24,055 bases of DNA, from contig CAZKLU010000027.1 of NCBI GenBank assembly GCA_964553775.1, positions 1-24,055 of the forward strand, read 5' to 3'. The stretch is from RUG626 sp964553775. Lineage in GTDB: Bacteria; Bacillota; Clostridia; Oscillospirales; Oscillospiraceae. Made by a program: the position numbers and the translations under genes. A model generated the notes under the pieces. It searched no databases, had not been told where the DNA came from, and was given only the letters and a program-made list of their open reading frames with translations. This document shows positions 1-7,316 of this stretch, piece after piece (position 1 is the stretch's first letter; the number at the start of each line of letters is the position of its first letter).

Positions 1-74
1 GCTATAATGACGATAAGGTGTGTCTTGACCTGACCCACGACATTCCATACGTCATCCCAGTTAATTGCTAACAT
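1..74 (-). CDS. 5' end of an unidentified leftward gene, truncated by the window
   Basis: Only the first 24 codons are visible. The peptide starts MLAINWDDVWNVVGQV and runs into a hydrophobic stretch ending LIVII, which suggests an N-terminal membrane anchor (inference). An A/G-rich ribosome site (AAAGGAAATGGGGAAAG) lies just before the ATG, and a plausible promoter lies about 120 bases upstream at 192-219. Some clostridial membrane-anchored glycoside hydrolases begin in a similar way, but 24 residues are too few to name a family. Confidence 0.55.
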   Translation of the reverse strand, partial: MLAINWDDVWNVVGQVKTHLIVII

Positions 75-191
75 TTTCTTTCCCCATTTCCTTTTAAAGA
101 TTTTTGACCGCGAATCAATGACCGCGATCCGTCAGGCTCCGGAGATTCTGAGAAGTCTGCCGTTTCACAGAAATCCCCTAAAGCTGAAATA

Positions 192-219
192 ATTTTAACA
201 TATATTTTTGAAAATGCAA
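192..219 (-). promoter_or_regulatory. sigma-A-type promoter for the leftward gene at 1-74
   Basis: On the minus strand a TTGCAT hexamer (214-219) is followed after 16 bases by TAAAAT (192-197). It would give a leader of about 110 nt. That leader contains two direct copies of TCGCGGTCA (around 104-129) of unknown significance. Confidence 0.45.
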
Positions 220-650
220 TACTTTTTTTAATTTTCCGCGAATTGCACAAATAAATCATGTTATTTTTGTGAACTTTGACAGTTTCTGTGAGGAATCTGG
301 CATGGAAAGGATTAAAATTTTAGAAGATGTTAATAATCGCCTCTCACTGTCAGCGCAGTCTCGCCCGATAAGAAGCGACGCGGCTTTTCTCGCGGTGTAA
401 TGCCGCGACTTCAGGCTTAGCAATACCTAAGATATGGTCAGTATTTGCGCCGTTCTCGGCTTTCTATGCCTGCCGAAATTTTCACACGCTGGGCTAAACA
501 TCCGACAGCACATACTCAAGAGCCTTTTAAGAATCTCCTCAAGCCGCCATGCTTCGACCGGATTTAGCGTCCCGCGCCGAGTATTTGTCAAAATCGACAA
601 AGCAAGCCCGTGAAAACATCATCACTTTTCATTATAATATCTATTTACAT
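220..650. other. intergenic stretch, no supported gene
   Basis: No convincing coding frame. Several short inverted repeats are visible: TCGCGG (390-395) with CCGCGA (403-408), and TTTGTC (584-589) with GACAAA (596-601). A 32-codon open frame on the plus strand (302-400) has only a weak GAGG ribosome site and no recognisable product. The stretch could hold a structured RNA or decayed sequence; nothing here decides between them. Confidence 0.4.
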
Positions 651-679
651 TTGACTTCTTTCATGGTATTATATATGTG
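651..679 (+). promoter_or_regulatory. probable promoter of the aromatic amino acid operon
   Basis: TTGACT (651-656) matches the -35 consensus at five of six positions. The -10 is either TATATG (672-677, spacer 15) or TATGTG (674-679, spacer 17). A start point near 685 would place the leader-peptide ribosome site about 20 nt into the transcript and leave about 235 nt of leader before aroF. Confidence 0.6.
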
Positions 680-715
680 AATAAAAATCCTGCATAATTC
701 CGAGGAGATTATAAC

Positions 716-793
716 ATGATTACATCCGCTACCCGTTATTATTACTACTTTTGGAGCTTTACCGCTTTTTACGGTAAGGTCTATTTGTGCTGA
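716..793 (+). CDS. aromatic-rich leader peptide of the aro operon attenuator
   Basis: A 25-codon reading frame starts at an ATG with an AGGAGA ribosome site (703-708) at good spacing and ends at TGA 791-793. Residues 8-13 are Tyr-Tyr-Tyr-Tyr-Phe-Trp. Further aromatics are Phe15, Phe18, Tyr19 and Tyr23, so the peptide has six Tyr, three Phe and one Trp in 25 residues. It sits between the operon promoter and a rho-independent terminator, ahead of genes that make Phe and Tyr. By analogy with trpL and pheL, translation of these codons should sense charged tRNA-Tyr, tRNA-Phe and tRNA-Trp. It is too short for usual gene callers. The role is inferred; codon order, ribosome site and downstream pairings are seen directly. 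Confidence 0.9.
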   Translation: MITSATRYYYYFWSFTAFYGKVYLC

Positions 794-845
794 CTTAATA
801 ACGGGAAGTGAAGTATTTATATTGTCTTCAAATCTCGCGGTCAGC
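732..845 (+). promoter_or_regulatory. attenuator leader RNA: protector helix and competing antiterminator
   Basis: Segment 1 (732-741, CCCGTTATTA) overlaps the leader-peptide Arg-Tyr-Tyr-Tyr codons. It is perfectly complementary over 10 bp to segment 2 (796-805, TAATAACGGG), just after the leader stop codon. The competing fold joins segment 2 to the terminator 5' arm: 789-795 with 839-845, 802-806 with 833-837, and 809-813 with 826-830, about 17 bp in three stacked blocks. A ribosome stalled on the Tyr codons covers segment 1 and frees segment 2 for antitermination. A ribosome that reaches the stop codon covers segment 2 and lets the terminator form. Pairings were read by eye and energies were not computed. 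Confidence 0.85.
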
Positions 846-863
846 CGCGGGATTTTTATTTTT
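831..863 (+). terminator. rho-independent attenuator terminator before aroF
   Basis: The GC-rich stem 831-840 pairs with 845-854 around a TCAG loop, with one G-U pair, and is followed by TTTTTATTTTT. It lies about 60 bases ahead of the aroF start, with no gene ending before it except the leader peptide. Its natural role is therefore premature termination of the operon transcript. Confidence 0.9.
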
Positions 864-921
864 GCCAAAAGTCGAACGCATATCCGCAATTCGCGATGTA
901 AAATTATTGGAGGTATAAAAC

Positions 922-1941
922 ATGGTGGTCATATTAAAGGAAAACCCGAACAAGACGCAGCTTCAAAGCCTTATAACATGGCTTGAGGGCAAAGGTATCG
1001 AGATACACCCGACAGTCGGTATTCATCAGACTATACTCGGTCTGGTCGGCGACACAGCATCTTTAGATATTAACCTCATAAACGCCCTCGATATAGTTGA
1101 GGACGTGAAGCGCATACAAGAGCCGTACAAGAGCGCGAACCGCAAGTTTCACCCCGAAGACACAGTTGTGGATGTCGGCGGCGTAAAAATCGGCGGCGGC
1201 AGTCTGACGCTCATAGCGGGACCGTGTTCAGTCGAATCTGAGGAGCAGATAATATCCGTGGCGCAGTCTGTCAAAAAAAGCGGCGCGACAATACTCAGGG
1301 GCGGAGCGTTTAAGCCTCGCACATCGCCGTACTCATTTCAGGGACTGCGCGATGAGGGAATCAGACTCCTGAAGCTCGCCAAAGAGGAAACCGGTCTTCC
1401 AATAGTCACTGAGATTATGGATGCCTCGCAGCTTGAGCTTTTTGACGATGTTGACATGATACAGGTCGGCGCAAGGAATATGCAGAACTTCGAGCTTTTG
1501 AAGCTTTTAGGCACAGTCGATAAGCCTATACTTCTCAAGCGCGGTCTTTCCGCAACGTATGAGGAGCTTCTTATGAGCGCGGAGTACATCATGGCGGGCG
1601 GCAACAAAAATGTCGTACTCTGTGAACGCGGAATACGCACATTCGAGACTTACACAAGAAACACTCTTGATATATCGGCTGCACCGGTTCTCCGCAAACT
1701 CACGCACCTTCCGATTATTATGGATCCGAGCCATTCATCCGGCAAGTGGGAGCTTGTAGCGCCGCTCTCCTGCGCCGCAGTTGCCGCAGGTGTCGATGGA
1801 CTTATTATAGAAGTACACAACGACCCCGAACACGCCCTTTGCGACGGTCCGCAGTCCCTGAAACCGGAAGCATTCGACAAACTCGCGAAGCGGCTCTTTA
1901 TTATTAAAGAAGCAATAAGTGACGGAGGTAACGCGGCATGA
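922..1941 (+). CDS. aroF: 3-deoxy-7-phosphoheptulonate (DAHP) synthase, type I-beta with N-terminal regulatory domain
   Basis: Condenses phosphoenolpyruvate and erythrose 4-phosphate to DAHP, the first shikimate step, in the cytoplasm. The protein is 339 aa. Residues 1 to about 70 form a ferredoxin-like (ACT-like) regulatory domain of the kind found in Thermotoga DAHP synthase. The catalytic TIM barrel follows, with the metal-ligand Cys in IAGPCSVES (98-106) and KPRTSPYSFQG (131-141). DPSHSSGKWE and EVHNDPEHALCDGPQ are typical near the C-terminus. The regulatory domain suggests feedback by Tyr or Phe (family knowledge). The start is set by GGAGG (909-913) eight bases before the ATG. It is the first structural gene after the attenuator and overlaps tyrA by four bases (ATGA). 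Confidence 0.95.
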   Translation: MVVILKENPNKTQLQSLITWLEGKGIEIHPTVGIHQTILGLVGDTASLDINLINALDIVEDVKRIQEPYKSANRKFHPEDTVVDVGGVKIGGGSLTLIAGPCSVESEEQIISVAQSVKKSGATILRGGAFKPRTSPYSFQGLRDEGIRLLKLAKEETGLPIVTEIMDASQLELFDDVDMIQVGARNMQNFELLKLLGTVDKPILLKRGLSATYEELLMSAEYIMAGGNKNVVLCERGIRTFETYTRNTLDISAAPVLRKLTHLPIIMDPSHSSGKWELVAPLSCAAVAAGVDGLIIEVHNDPEHALCDGPQSLKPEAFDKLAKRLFIIKEAISDGGNAA

Positions 1942-2777
1942 AAAACGTAGGTATAGTCGGTCTTGGACTTATCGGCGGCTCTATGGCAAAATCAATCAAG
2001 CTCAGAACGGACTGCAAAATTTACGGCGTGGATACCAACCTTGAAACAATGTCAATGGCTCTTATGACTGGCGCGGTTGACTCGATTCTTGACGATGTGA
2101 CTTACCCTAAGTGTGAGCTGCTGTTTGTCGCGATTCCCCCAAAAGCACTCATAGAATGGGTTGAGAAAACAGCGGAAAAGATTCCCAAGAACTGCCTTCT
2201 TGTTGATCTCTGCGGCGTGAAGCGTGCGATAGTATCGAAAATCGCTCCGATAGCCGAAAAATACGGATTCCGTTATATAGGCGGTCACCCGATGGCGGGC
2301 AAGGAGTGCGCGGGATTTGAAAACTCCGACACAGAGCTTTTCAATGGCGCGGCGATGATATTGACTCCGGACAAGAACACGGATATTGTTATGCTTGATG
2401 AACTGAAAAGCTTCTTCCTGCAAATAGGCTTTGAACGCCTGACGTTCACCGACCCTGTTGAACACGACAAAATAATCGCGTACACCTCACAGCTCGCGCA
2501 TATATCTTCAAGCGCGTATGTTAAATCCCCGACCGCGCAGCATCAGATGGGCTTTTCAGCGGGAAGCTACAAGGATATGACTCGTGTCGCGAGACTTGAC
2601 GAGAATATGTGGACGGAACTGTTCTCCGCGAACCGTGATATGCTGACATCCGAACTTGAGCTTTTTATATCGCACCTTAATGAGTATCTTGACGCACTGA
2701 AATCCGAGGACAATGACAGGCTCCGTGAGCTTCTCAAAGAGGGCAGAGAGCTGAAAGCTACAGCGGGAGGCTTTTGA
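1938..2777 (+). CDS. tyrA: prephenate dehydrogenase
   Basis: Oxidatively decarboxylates prephenate to 4-hydroxyphenylpyruvate, the committed Tyr step. The 279-aa protein opens with a Rossmann dinucleotide motif GLGLIGGS (8-15). It has the conserved GGHPMAG (115-121), whose His is the catalytic residue in this family, and an all-helical C-terminal half. It is about 90 residues shorter than the Bacillus enzyme and lacks the C-terminal ACT domain, so direct Tyr feedback on this protein is less likely (inference). It starts inside the aroF stop codon, implying translational coupling. Confidence 0.93.
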   Translation: MKNVGIVGLGLIGGSMAKSIKLRTDCKIYGVDTNLETMSMALMTGAVDSILDDVTYPKCELLFVAIPPKALIEWVEKTAEKIPKNCLLVDLCGVKRAIVSKIAPIAEKYGFRYIGGHPMAGKECAGFENSDTELFNGAAMILTPDKNTDIVMLDELKSFFLQIGFERLTFTDPVEHDKIIAYTSQLAHISSSAYVKSPTAQHQMGFSAGSYKDMTRVARLDENMWTELFSANRDMLTSELELFISHLNEYLDALKSEDNDRLRELLKEGRELKATAGGF

Positions 2778-3836
2778 TTGGAAAGAATAGGAATAAACGT
2801 CCATGGAGGCTACTATGTAAATATCGGCGCGGGACTGCTTGACCGCTGCGGGGAGCTTATAGCCGAAGCAGTCCGGACACGAAAAGCCGTGGTTGTCACC
2901 GATGACACAGTTGCTGGACTTTACCTTGATAGATGCGTGAAAAGCCTTGAAAAATCAGGTTTCACAGTTTCGGCGTTCACTTTCCCGCACGGTGAAGAGA
3001 GTAAGAACATAGGTACAATATCCGATATGCTTGAGTTCTTCGCCTCTGAACATTTAACAAGAAGTGATATTGCGATAGCACTCGGCGGCGGCGTCACAGG
3101 TGACATGACAGGCTTCGCGGCGGGCGTGTATCTTCGCGGCATAAAGTACGCGCAGGTTCCAACAACACTGCTTGCCGATGTGGATTCCTCCGTTGGCGGC
3201 AAGACCGCTGTGAACCTGAAAGCGGGTAAAAATTTAGCCGGTGTATTCCTCCAGCCCGTCACTGTCGTGTGCGATACAGACGCGCTTGGAACGCTCTCTC
3301 CGCAGATATTCGCCGATGGTGCCGCTGAGAGCATAAAGTACGGCGTTTTGTTTGATACAGAAATATTTGATATATTTGAAAACGGCAACGTAAAAGAAAA
3401 TCTCCCGAATATAATCTCACGCTGCGTCAGATTAAAGGGTGACATTGTTGAACATGATGAGTACGATACCGGTGACAGACGTTTCCTCAATCTCGGTCAC
3501 ACCATTGGTCACGGAATCGAGAGACTGAGCAATTACACATTTCCGCACGGTCACGCTGTTGCTGTCGGCATGGTGATGATTTCGAGAGCCGGTGAGAAAC
3601 TTGGAACCACTGAAAGCGGCACAGCCGACAGAATAGCGCGTGTGCTTGAGAGGAACAATCTTCCCGTGTCGGTCGATTACAACGCGGACAACCTTTACAA
3701 AGCCGCACTTGGAGACAAGAAACGCAGCGGCAGTGAGATAACGATAGTCGTTCCTGAGCGTGTGGGAAAATGCGTACTCAGGACGATTCCGATTAAGCAG
3801 CTTCACGAGATAATATCTCTCGGCTTGGAGAAGTGA
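2778..3836 (+). CDS. aroB: 3-dehydroquinate synthase
   Basis: Converts DAHP to 3-dehydroquinate using NAD and a divalent metal. The 352-aa protein has GGGVTGD (103-109), QVPTTLLADVDSSVGGKTAVN-type core residues (126-146), and the metal-binding Glu and His in GAAESIKYG, LGHTIGHG and FPHGHAVAVGM. The only credible start is a TTG immediately after the tyrA stop, with GGGAGG seven bases upstream. A TTG start may lower its translation relative to its neighbours (inference). One base separates it from aroA. Confidence 0.95.
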   Translation: MERIGINVHGGYYVNIGAGLLDRCGELIAEAVRTRKAVVVTDDTVAGLYLDRCVKSLEKSGFTVSAFTFPHGEESKNIGTISDMLEFFASEHLTRSDIAIALGGGVTGDMTGFAAGVYLRGIKYAQVPTTLLADVDSSVGGKTAVNLKAGKNLAGVFLQPVTVVCDTDALGTLSPQIFADGAAESIKYGVLFDTEIFDIFENGNVKENLPNIISRCVRLKGDIVEHDEYDTGDRRFLNLGHTIGHGIERLSNYTFPHGHAVAVGMVMISRAGEKLGTTESGTADRIARVLERNNLPVSVDYNADNLYKAALGDKKRSGSEITIVVPERVGKCVLRTIPIKQLHEIISLGLEK

Positions 3837-3837
3837 T

Positions 3838-5091
3838 ATGGATATTAAAATCACTCCTCACCCGCTCGGAGGAACAATACACGCACCGACTTCAAAATCT
3901 GACGCTCACAGACTCCTTATATGCGCGGCTTTAGCCGATAAGCCGTCAGAACTTCTTATAAAAGACCGCTCCGATGATATGGATGCCACTATACGCTGTC
4001 TTGCCGCTATGGGCGCGTCTGTGGAGAATGACGGCGGTGTACTCCGCGTAACTCCAATAAGCGGCACTGTTAAAAACTGCAAGGCTGACTGCGGAGAGAG
4101 CGGCTCAACGCTGAGGTTTCTTTTGCCTGTTGCGGCGTCGATACTCGACAGCGCGGAGTTTACCGGTCATGGCAGACTCCCCGAAAGACCGATAGGCGAG
4201 CTTCTTAACGTTATGTCAAAAAATGGAGTATCGTTTTCAAACAGCAAGCTTCCCCTCACAATATCCGGCAGACTGCGTGGCGGGAATGTGTACGCGCTCC
4301 CCGGAAACGTAAGCTCACAGTATATAACGGGTCTTATGCTTGCGCTCCCGCAGGTTGGCGGCGGCGAGATACGGCTCACGACAAAATTGCAATCCTCAGC
4401 ATATGTTACCATGACAATAAACGCGATGAAAAAATTCGGCGTTGAGGTTGAGAAGACATCCGGCGGCTGGATAGTAGCCGATAAACATTTTACAGCCCCT
4501 GACGGTATTATAATAGCCGAAGGCGACTGGTCAAACGCCGCGTTCTTCCTGACAGCCGGTGCTATATGCGGCGAGATTTCTGTTGCGGGGCTTGATTTAG
4601 ATTCAGCGCAGGGTGACAGAGCGGTATGCCGTGTGCTTGCCGATTTTGGCGCGGAAGTGCGCTGTAATAATACTGTTACGGTAAAACAAAACGCGCTTAC
4701 GGGTCAGACTATAGACATATCGGATATACCCGACCTTCTGCCGATACTCTCAATAGCCGCGGCGTACAGTTACGGGGAAACACACTTTACCGGCGGCGCG
4801 AGACTTCGCATAAAAGAGAGCGACCGATTGAAAGCGGCGGCGGACTTGATAAACTCACTCGGCGGCGACGCGACTGAACTTCCCGATGGGCTTATTGTAA
4901 ATGGTAGCGGTTCACTCCACGGCGGCAATGTAAATGGATGGGGTGACCACAGAATAGTAATGTCGGCGGCAATCGCGGGCGCGTTCGCAAACGGGGAAAC
5001 TGTCATTCACGGCGCGGAGGCAGTCAACAAATCGTACCCATCGTTTTTCGATGTTTTCAGACTTTCAGGAGGTATTGCTGATGTCATCTGA
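3838..5091 (+). CDS. aroA: 3-phosphoshikimate 1-carboxyvinyltransferase (EPSP synthase)
   Basis: Transfers enolpyruvyl from PEP to shikimate 3-phosphate. The 417-aa protein shows the substrate-binding PTSKSDAHR (17-25), a GESGSTLRF loop (86-94), ARLRIKESDR and WGDHRIVMSAAIA. The glycine-rich loop is GESGSTLRF, not the GNAGTAMRP of plant and enterobacterial class I enzymes. That is a difference in the region that governs glyphosate sensitivity; sensitivity cannot be called from this. The ATG lies one base after the aroB stop with GGAG upstream. The 3' end overlaps aroC by 11 bases. Confidence 0.95.
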   Translation: MDIKITPHPLGGTIHAPTSKSDAHRLLICAALADKPSELLIKDRSDDMDATIRCLAAMGASVENDGGVLRVTPISGTVKNCKADCGESGSTLRFLLPVAASILDSAEFTGHGRLPERPIGELLNVMSKNGVSFSNSKLPLTISGRLRGGNVYALPGNVSSQYITGLMLALPQVGGGEIRLTTKLQSSAYVTMTINAMKKFGVEVEKTSGGWIVADKHFTAPDGIIIAEGDWSNAAFFLTAGAICGEISVAGLDLDSAQGDRAVCRVLADFGAEVRCNNTVTVKQNALTGQTIDISDIPDLLPILSIAAAYSYGETHFTGGARLRIKESDRLKAAADLINSLGGDATELPDGLIVNGSGSLHGGNVNGWGDHRIVMSAAIAGAFANGETVIHGAEAVNKSYPSFFDVFRLSGGIADVI

Positions 5092-6163
5092 ATTTGGAAA
5101 GTGTCTCAAAGTTTCTGTATTCGGTGAATCGCATGGAAAAGGAACAGGCGTGGTAATAGACGGGTTTCCGGCGGGACTGAGAATAGATATGGATAAGCTC
5201 ATGGCGTTTCTTGAAAGGCGGCGACCGGGCAATCTCGGAAAACTCGCGACTGCTCGTAACGAAACCGATGTGCCTACGTTTATTTCCGGCATTACCAACG
5301 GCGTTACCAACGGATTTCCCATATGCGCCGTAATCGAAAACGCCGACACGCGCTCCAAGGACTATTCGGAGCTGACTGTAAAACCTCGCCCGTCACACGC
5401 TGACTACACAGCGCGTCTGCGCTATGGTGAGAGTGTAGATATGCGCGGGGGCGGTCACTTCTCCGGCAGGCTCACGGCACCGCTGTGTGTCGCGGGAGGT
5501 CTTGCCATGCAGCTTCTTAATAAGCGCGAAATACACATCGGGGCGCACCTCTATTCAGTTGGAAACGTGACAGATTCTCCGTTCCCTCTCTATCCCTCAA
5601 AGGAGCTATTCGAGACTCTTTACAATATGCGTATTCCCGCGATAGCTGACGGAGTTTCGGAGAAAATGGCGGCTGTTATCGAAGAAGCGGCAAACGAACG
5701 CGATTCAGTTGGCGGTATTATCGAGTGCGCTGTTACAGGTTTTCCGGCGGGTATCGGTTCACCGATGTTTGACGGGGTGGAAAACCGGCTGGCGGCGGCG
5801 TTATTCGGTGTTCCGGCTGTCAAGGGTGTAGAGTTTGGTTCCGGCTTTTGCGGCGCATCAAGGCACGGTAGTGAAAATAACGACCCGTTCATAATTAAAG
5901 ACGGCAACATTCGCACAGAGAAGAACGACAGCGGCGGTATAATCGGCGGTATAACTACGGGTATGCCGATAACACTCAAAGCCGCAATCAAGCCCACGGC
6001 TTCAATCGGAAAAGCGCAAAGAACTGTGAATCTGGAGACGCTCGAAGAGACTGAACTTACTGTTAAAGGTCGTCATGACCCCTGCATAGCGGTAAGGGCT
6101 GTTCCGGTAATAGAGGCTGTGACAGCTTGCGTTATGCTTGATATGTGTATTGAAGGAGAATAA
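5081..6163 (+). CDS. aroC: chorismate synthase
   Basis: Removes phosphate from EPSP to give chorismate with reduced FMN as cofactor. The 360-aa protein contains the family signatures FGESHGKGTGVVIDGFPAG (14-32), RRRPG, RPSHADYTARLRYG, GGGHFSGRLTAPL and the C-terminal GRHDPCIAVRAVPVIEA. I chose the ATG at 5081, with AGGAGG just upstream and sequence MSSEFGKCLKVSVFGESHG. An earlier in-frame ATG at 5051 lies deep inside aroA and lacks a ribosome site. The enzyme needs reduced flavin supplied in trans; whether it is the mono- or bifunctional type cannot be told from the sequence. Confidence 0.95.
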   Translation: MSSEFGKCLKVSVFGESHGKGTGVVIDGFPAGLRIDMDKLMAFLERRRPGNLGKLATARNETDVPTFISGITNGVTNGFPICAVIENADTRSKDYSELTVKPRPSHADYTARLRYGESVDMRGGGHFSGRLTAPLCVAGGLAMQLLNKREIHIGAHLYSVGNVTDSPFPLYPSKELFETLYNMRIPAIADGVSEKMAAVIEEAANERDSVGGIIECAVTGFPAGIGSPMFDGVENRLAAALFGVPAVKGVEFGSGFCGASRHGSENNDPFIIKDGNIRTEKNDSGGIIGGITTGMPITLKAAIKPTASIGKAQRTVNLETLEETELTVKGRHDPCIAVRAVPVIEAVTACVMLDMCIEGE

Positions 6164-6170
6164 CATATAT

Positions 6171-7313
6171 ATGAATCTTAACGAAATGCGCGATGAGGTA
6201 AACGAGATAGATGCCGCGCTTCTGCCGCTTTTCTTAAAGCGCATGGAACTTTCAAAGGAGATAGCGGAGTACAAAGAGGAAAACAATCTGCCTATAATAA
6301 ATCGCGGACGTGAGAGAGATATTCTGAAATGGGTGATGTCGCAAAGTCCCGACGAACTCAGGGTTTATTCGCACAGACTGTACACGATGATAATGGAGCT
6401 TAGCCGCTCTTATCAGTCAAGTCTTACACAAAGCGGCTCGCGTGTACGCGACAAGATTAACGAAGCACTCGCGAATACCGAGAGCGTCTTTCCGCGTGAG
6501 GGTACAATAGCGTGTCAGGGCGTTGAGGGTGCGTACTCTCAAATGGCGGCTGACAGAATATTTCCACGCGGGAATATTGTATATTTCAAGTCGTTCGAGG
6601 GAGTTTTCAACGCTGTATTGAGCGGGCTTTGTGACTTTGGCATACTTCCGATTGAGAATAGCTCCAACGGCTCCGTGAGAGCTGTCTATGAGCTATTGCA
6701 AAAGAAAGATGTCACTATAGTGAGAACTCACCGTCTCTGTGTGCGCCATGAGCTGCTGGCAAAAGCGGGAACGAAGCTGTCGGATATACGCGAGATACAT
6801 TCTCACAGTCAGGCTCTTGGACAGTGCAGCGAATTTCTGAAATCTCTCAACAATGTGAAAATAGTGCCGTGCGATAATACCGCTATGGCGGCAAAATACG
6901 CGGCTGAATCGGATAAACCGGGTATCGCCGCTATATCCTCCGGCAACTGCGCGGAGCTGTACGGTCTGAAACCAATAGAGGGCGTGGAGATTCAGAACAG
7001 TGACAACAACTACACCCGCTTTATCTGCATAACGAAAGACGCTAAAATATACCCCGGCGCGAACCGTATACATGTCATGCTGACGTGCGAACATAGACCG
7101 GGTACACTTTACGATGTTTTAGCCGACATTTCAGCGTTGGAGCTGAACCTGATAAAACTTGAAAGCTGCCCGATGGTGGGACACGATTTTGAATTTCTGT
7201 TCTTTTTAGAGCTTGAAGGCAGCGTTCTCGAACCAAAGGTTGTCGGTATGCTGGAAAATCTTGAACACACCTGCAGAACATTCCGTTACCTTGGAAACTA
7301 TATGGAGACATGA
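6171..7313 (+). CDS. pheA: bifunctional chorismate mutase / prephenate dehydratase (P-protein)
   Basis: Makes prephenate from chorismate and then phenylpyruvate, the Phe branch. Of 380 aa, residues 1-85 are an AroQ-type helical mutase with paired-helix residues (MRDEVNEIDAALLPLF, KRMELSKEIAEYK). Residues about 111-290 are the dehydratase, with IACQGVEGAYS, FGILPIENSSNGSV and the catalytic Thr-Arg-Phe (282-284). Residues 298-380 are an ACT domain. The usual ESRP Phe-binding motif reads ESCP (331-334). The start at 6171 has AAGGAG upstream and matches the typical N-terminus; an in-frame ATG at 6138 lies inside aroC. Its mutase activity also feeds TyrA. Confidence 0.94.
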   Translation: MNLNEMRDEVNEIDAALLPLFLKRMELSKEIAEYKEENNLPIINRGRERDILKWVMSQSPDELRVYSHRLYTMIMELSRSYQSSLTQSGSRVRDKINEALANTESVFPREGTIACQGVEGAYSQMAADRIFPRGNIVYFKSFEGVFNAVLSGLCDFGILPIENSSNGSVRAVYELLQKKDVTIVRTHRLCVRHELLAKAGTKLSDIREIHSHSQALGQCSEFLKSLNNVKIVPCDNTAMAAKYAAESDKPGIAAISSGNCAELYGLKPIEGVEIQNSDNNYTRFICITKDAKIYPGANRIHVMLTCEHRPGTLYDVLADISALELNLIKLESCPMVGHDFEFLFFLELEGSVLEPKVVGMLENLEHTCRTFRYLGNYMET

Positions 7314-7316
7314 GCC

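Noticed and set aside
302..400. 32-codon plus-strand frame in the left gap
   Set aside because: GAGG is present, but there is no clear promoter and the peptide shows no regulatory codon pattern like the aromatic leader.
705..836. GAGATT (705-710) pairing with AATCTC (831-836) as an antiterminator
   Set aside because: It is only 6 bp, would sequester the leader ribosome site, and is weaker than the 789-813/826-845 pairing that fits the stalled-ribosome geometry.
5051..5080. Earlier ATG for chorismate synthase
   Set aside because: It lies inside aroA without a ribosome site, and the extra ten residues are not typical of the family.
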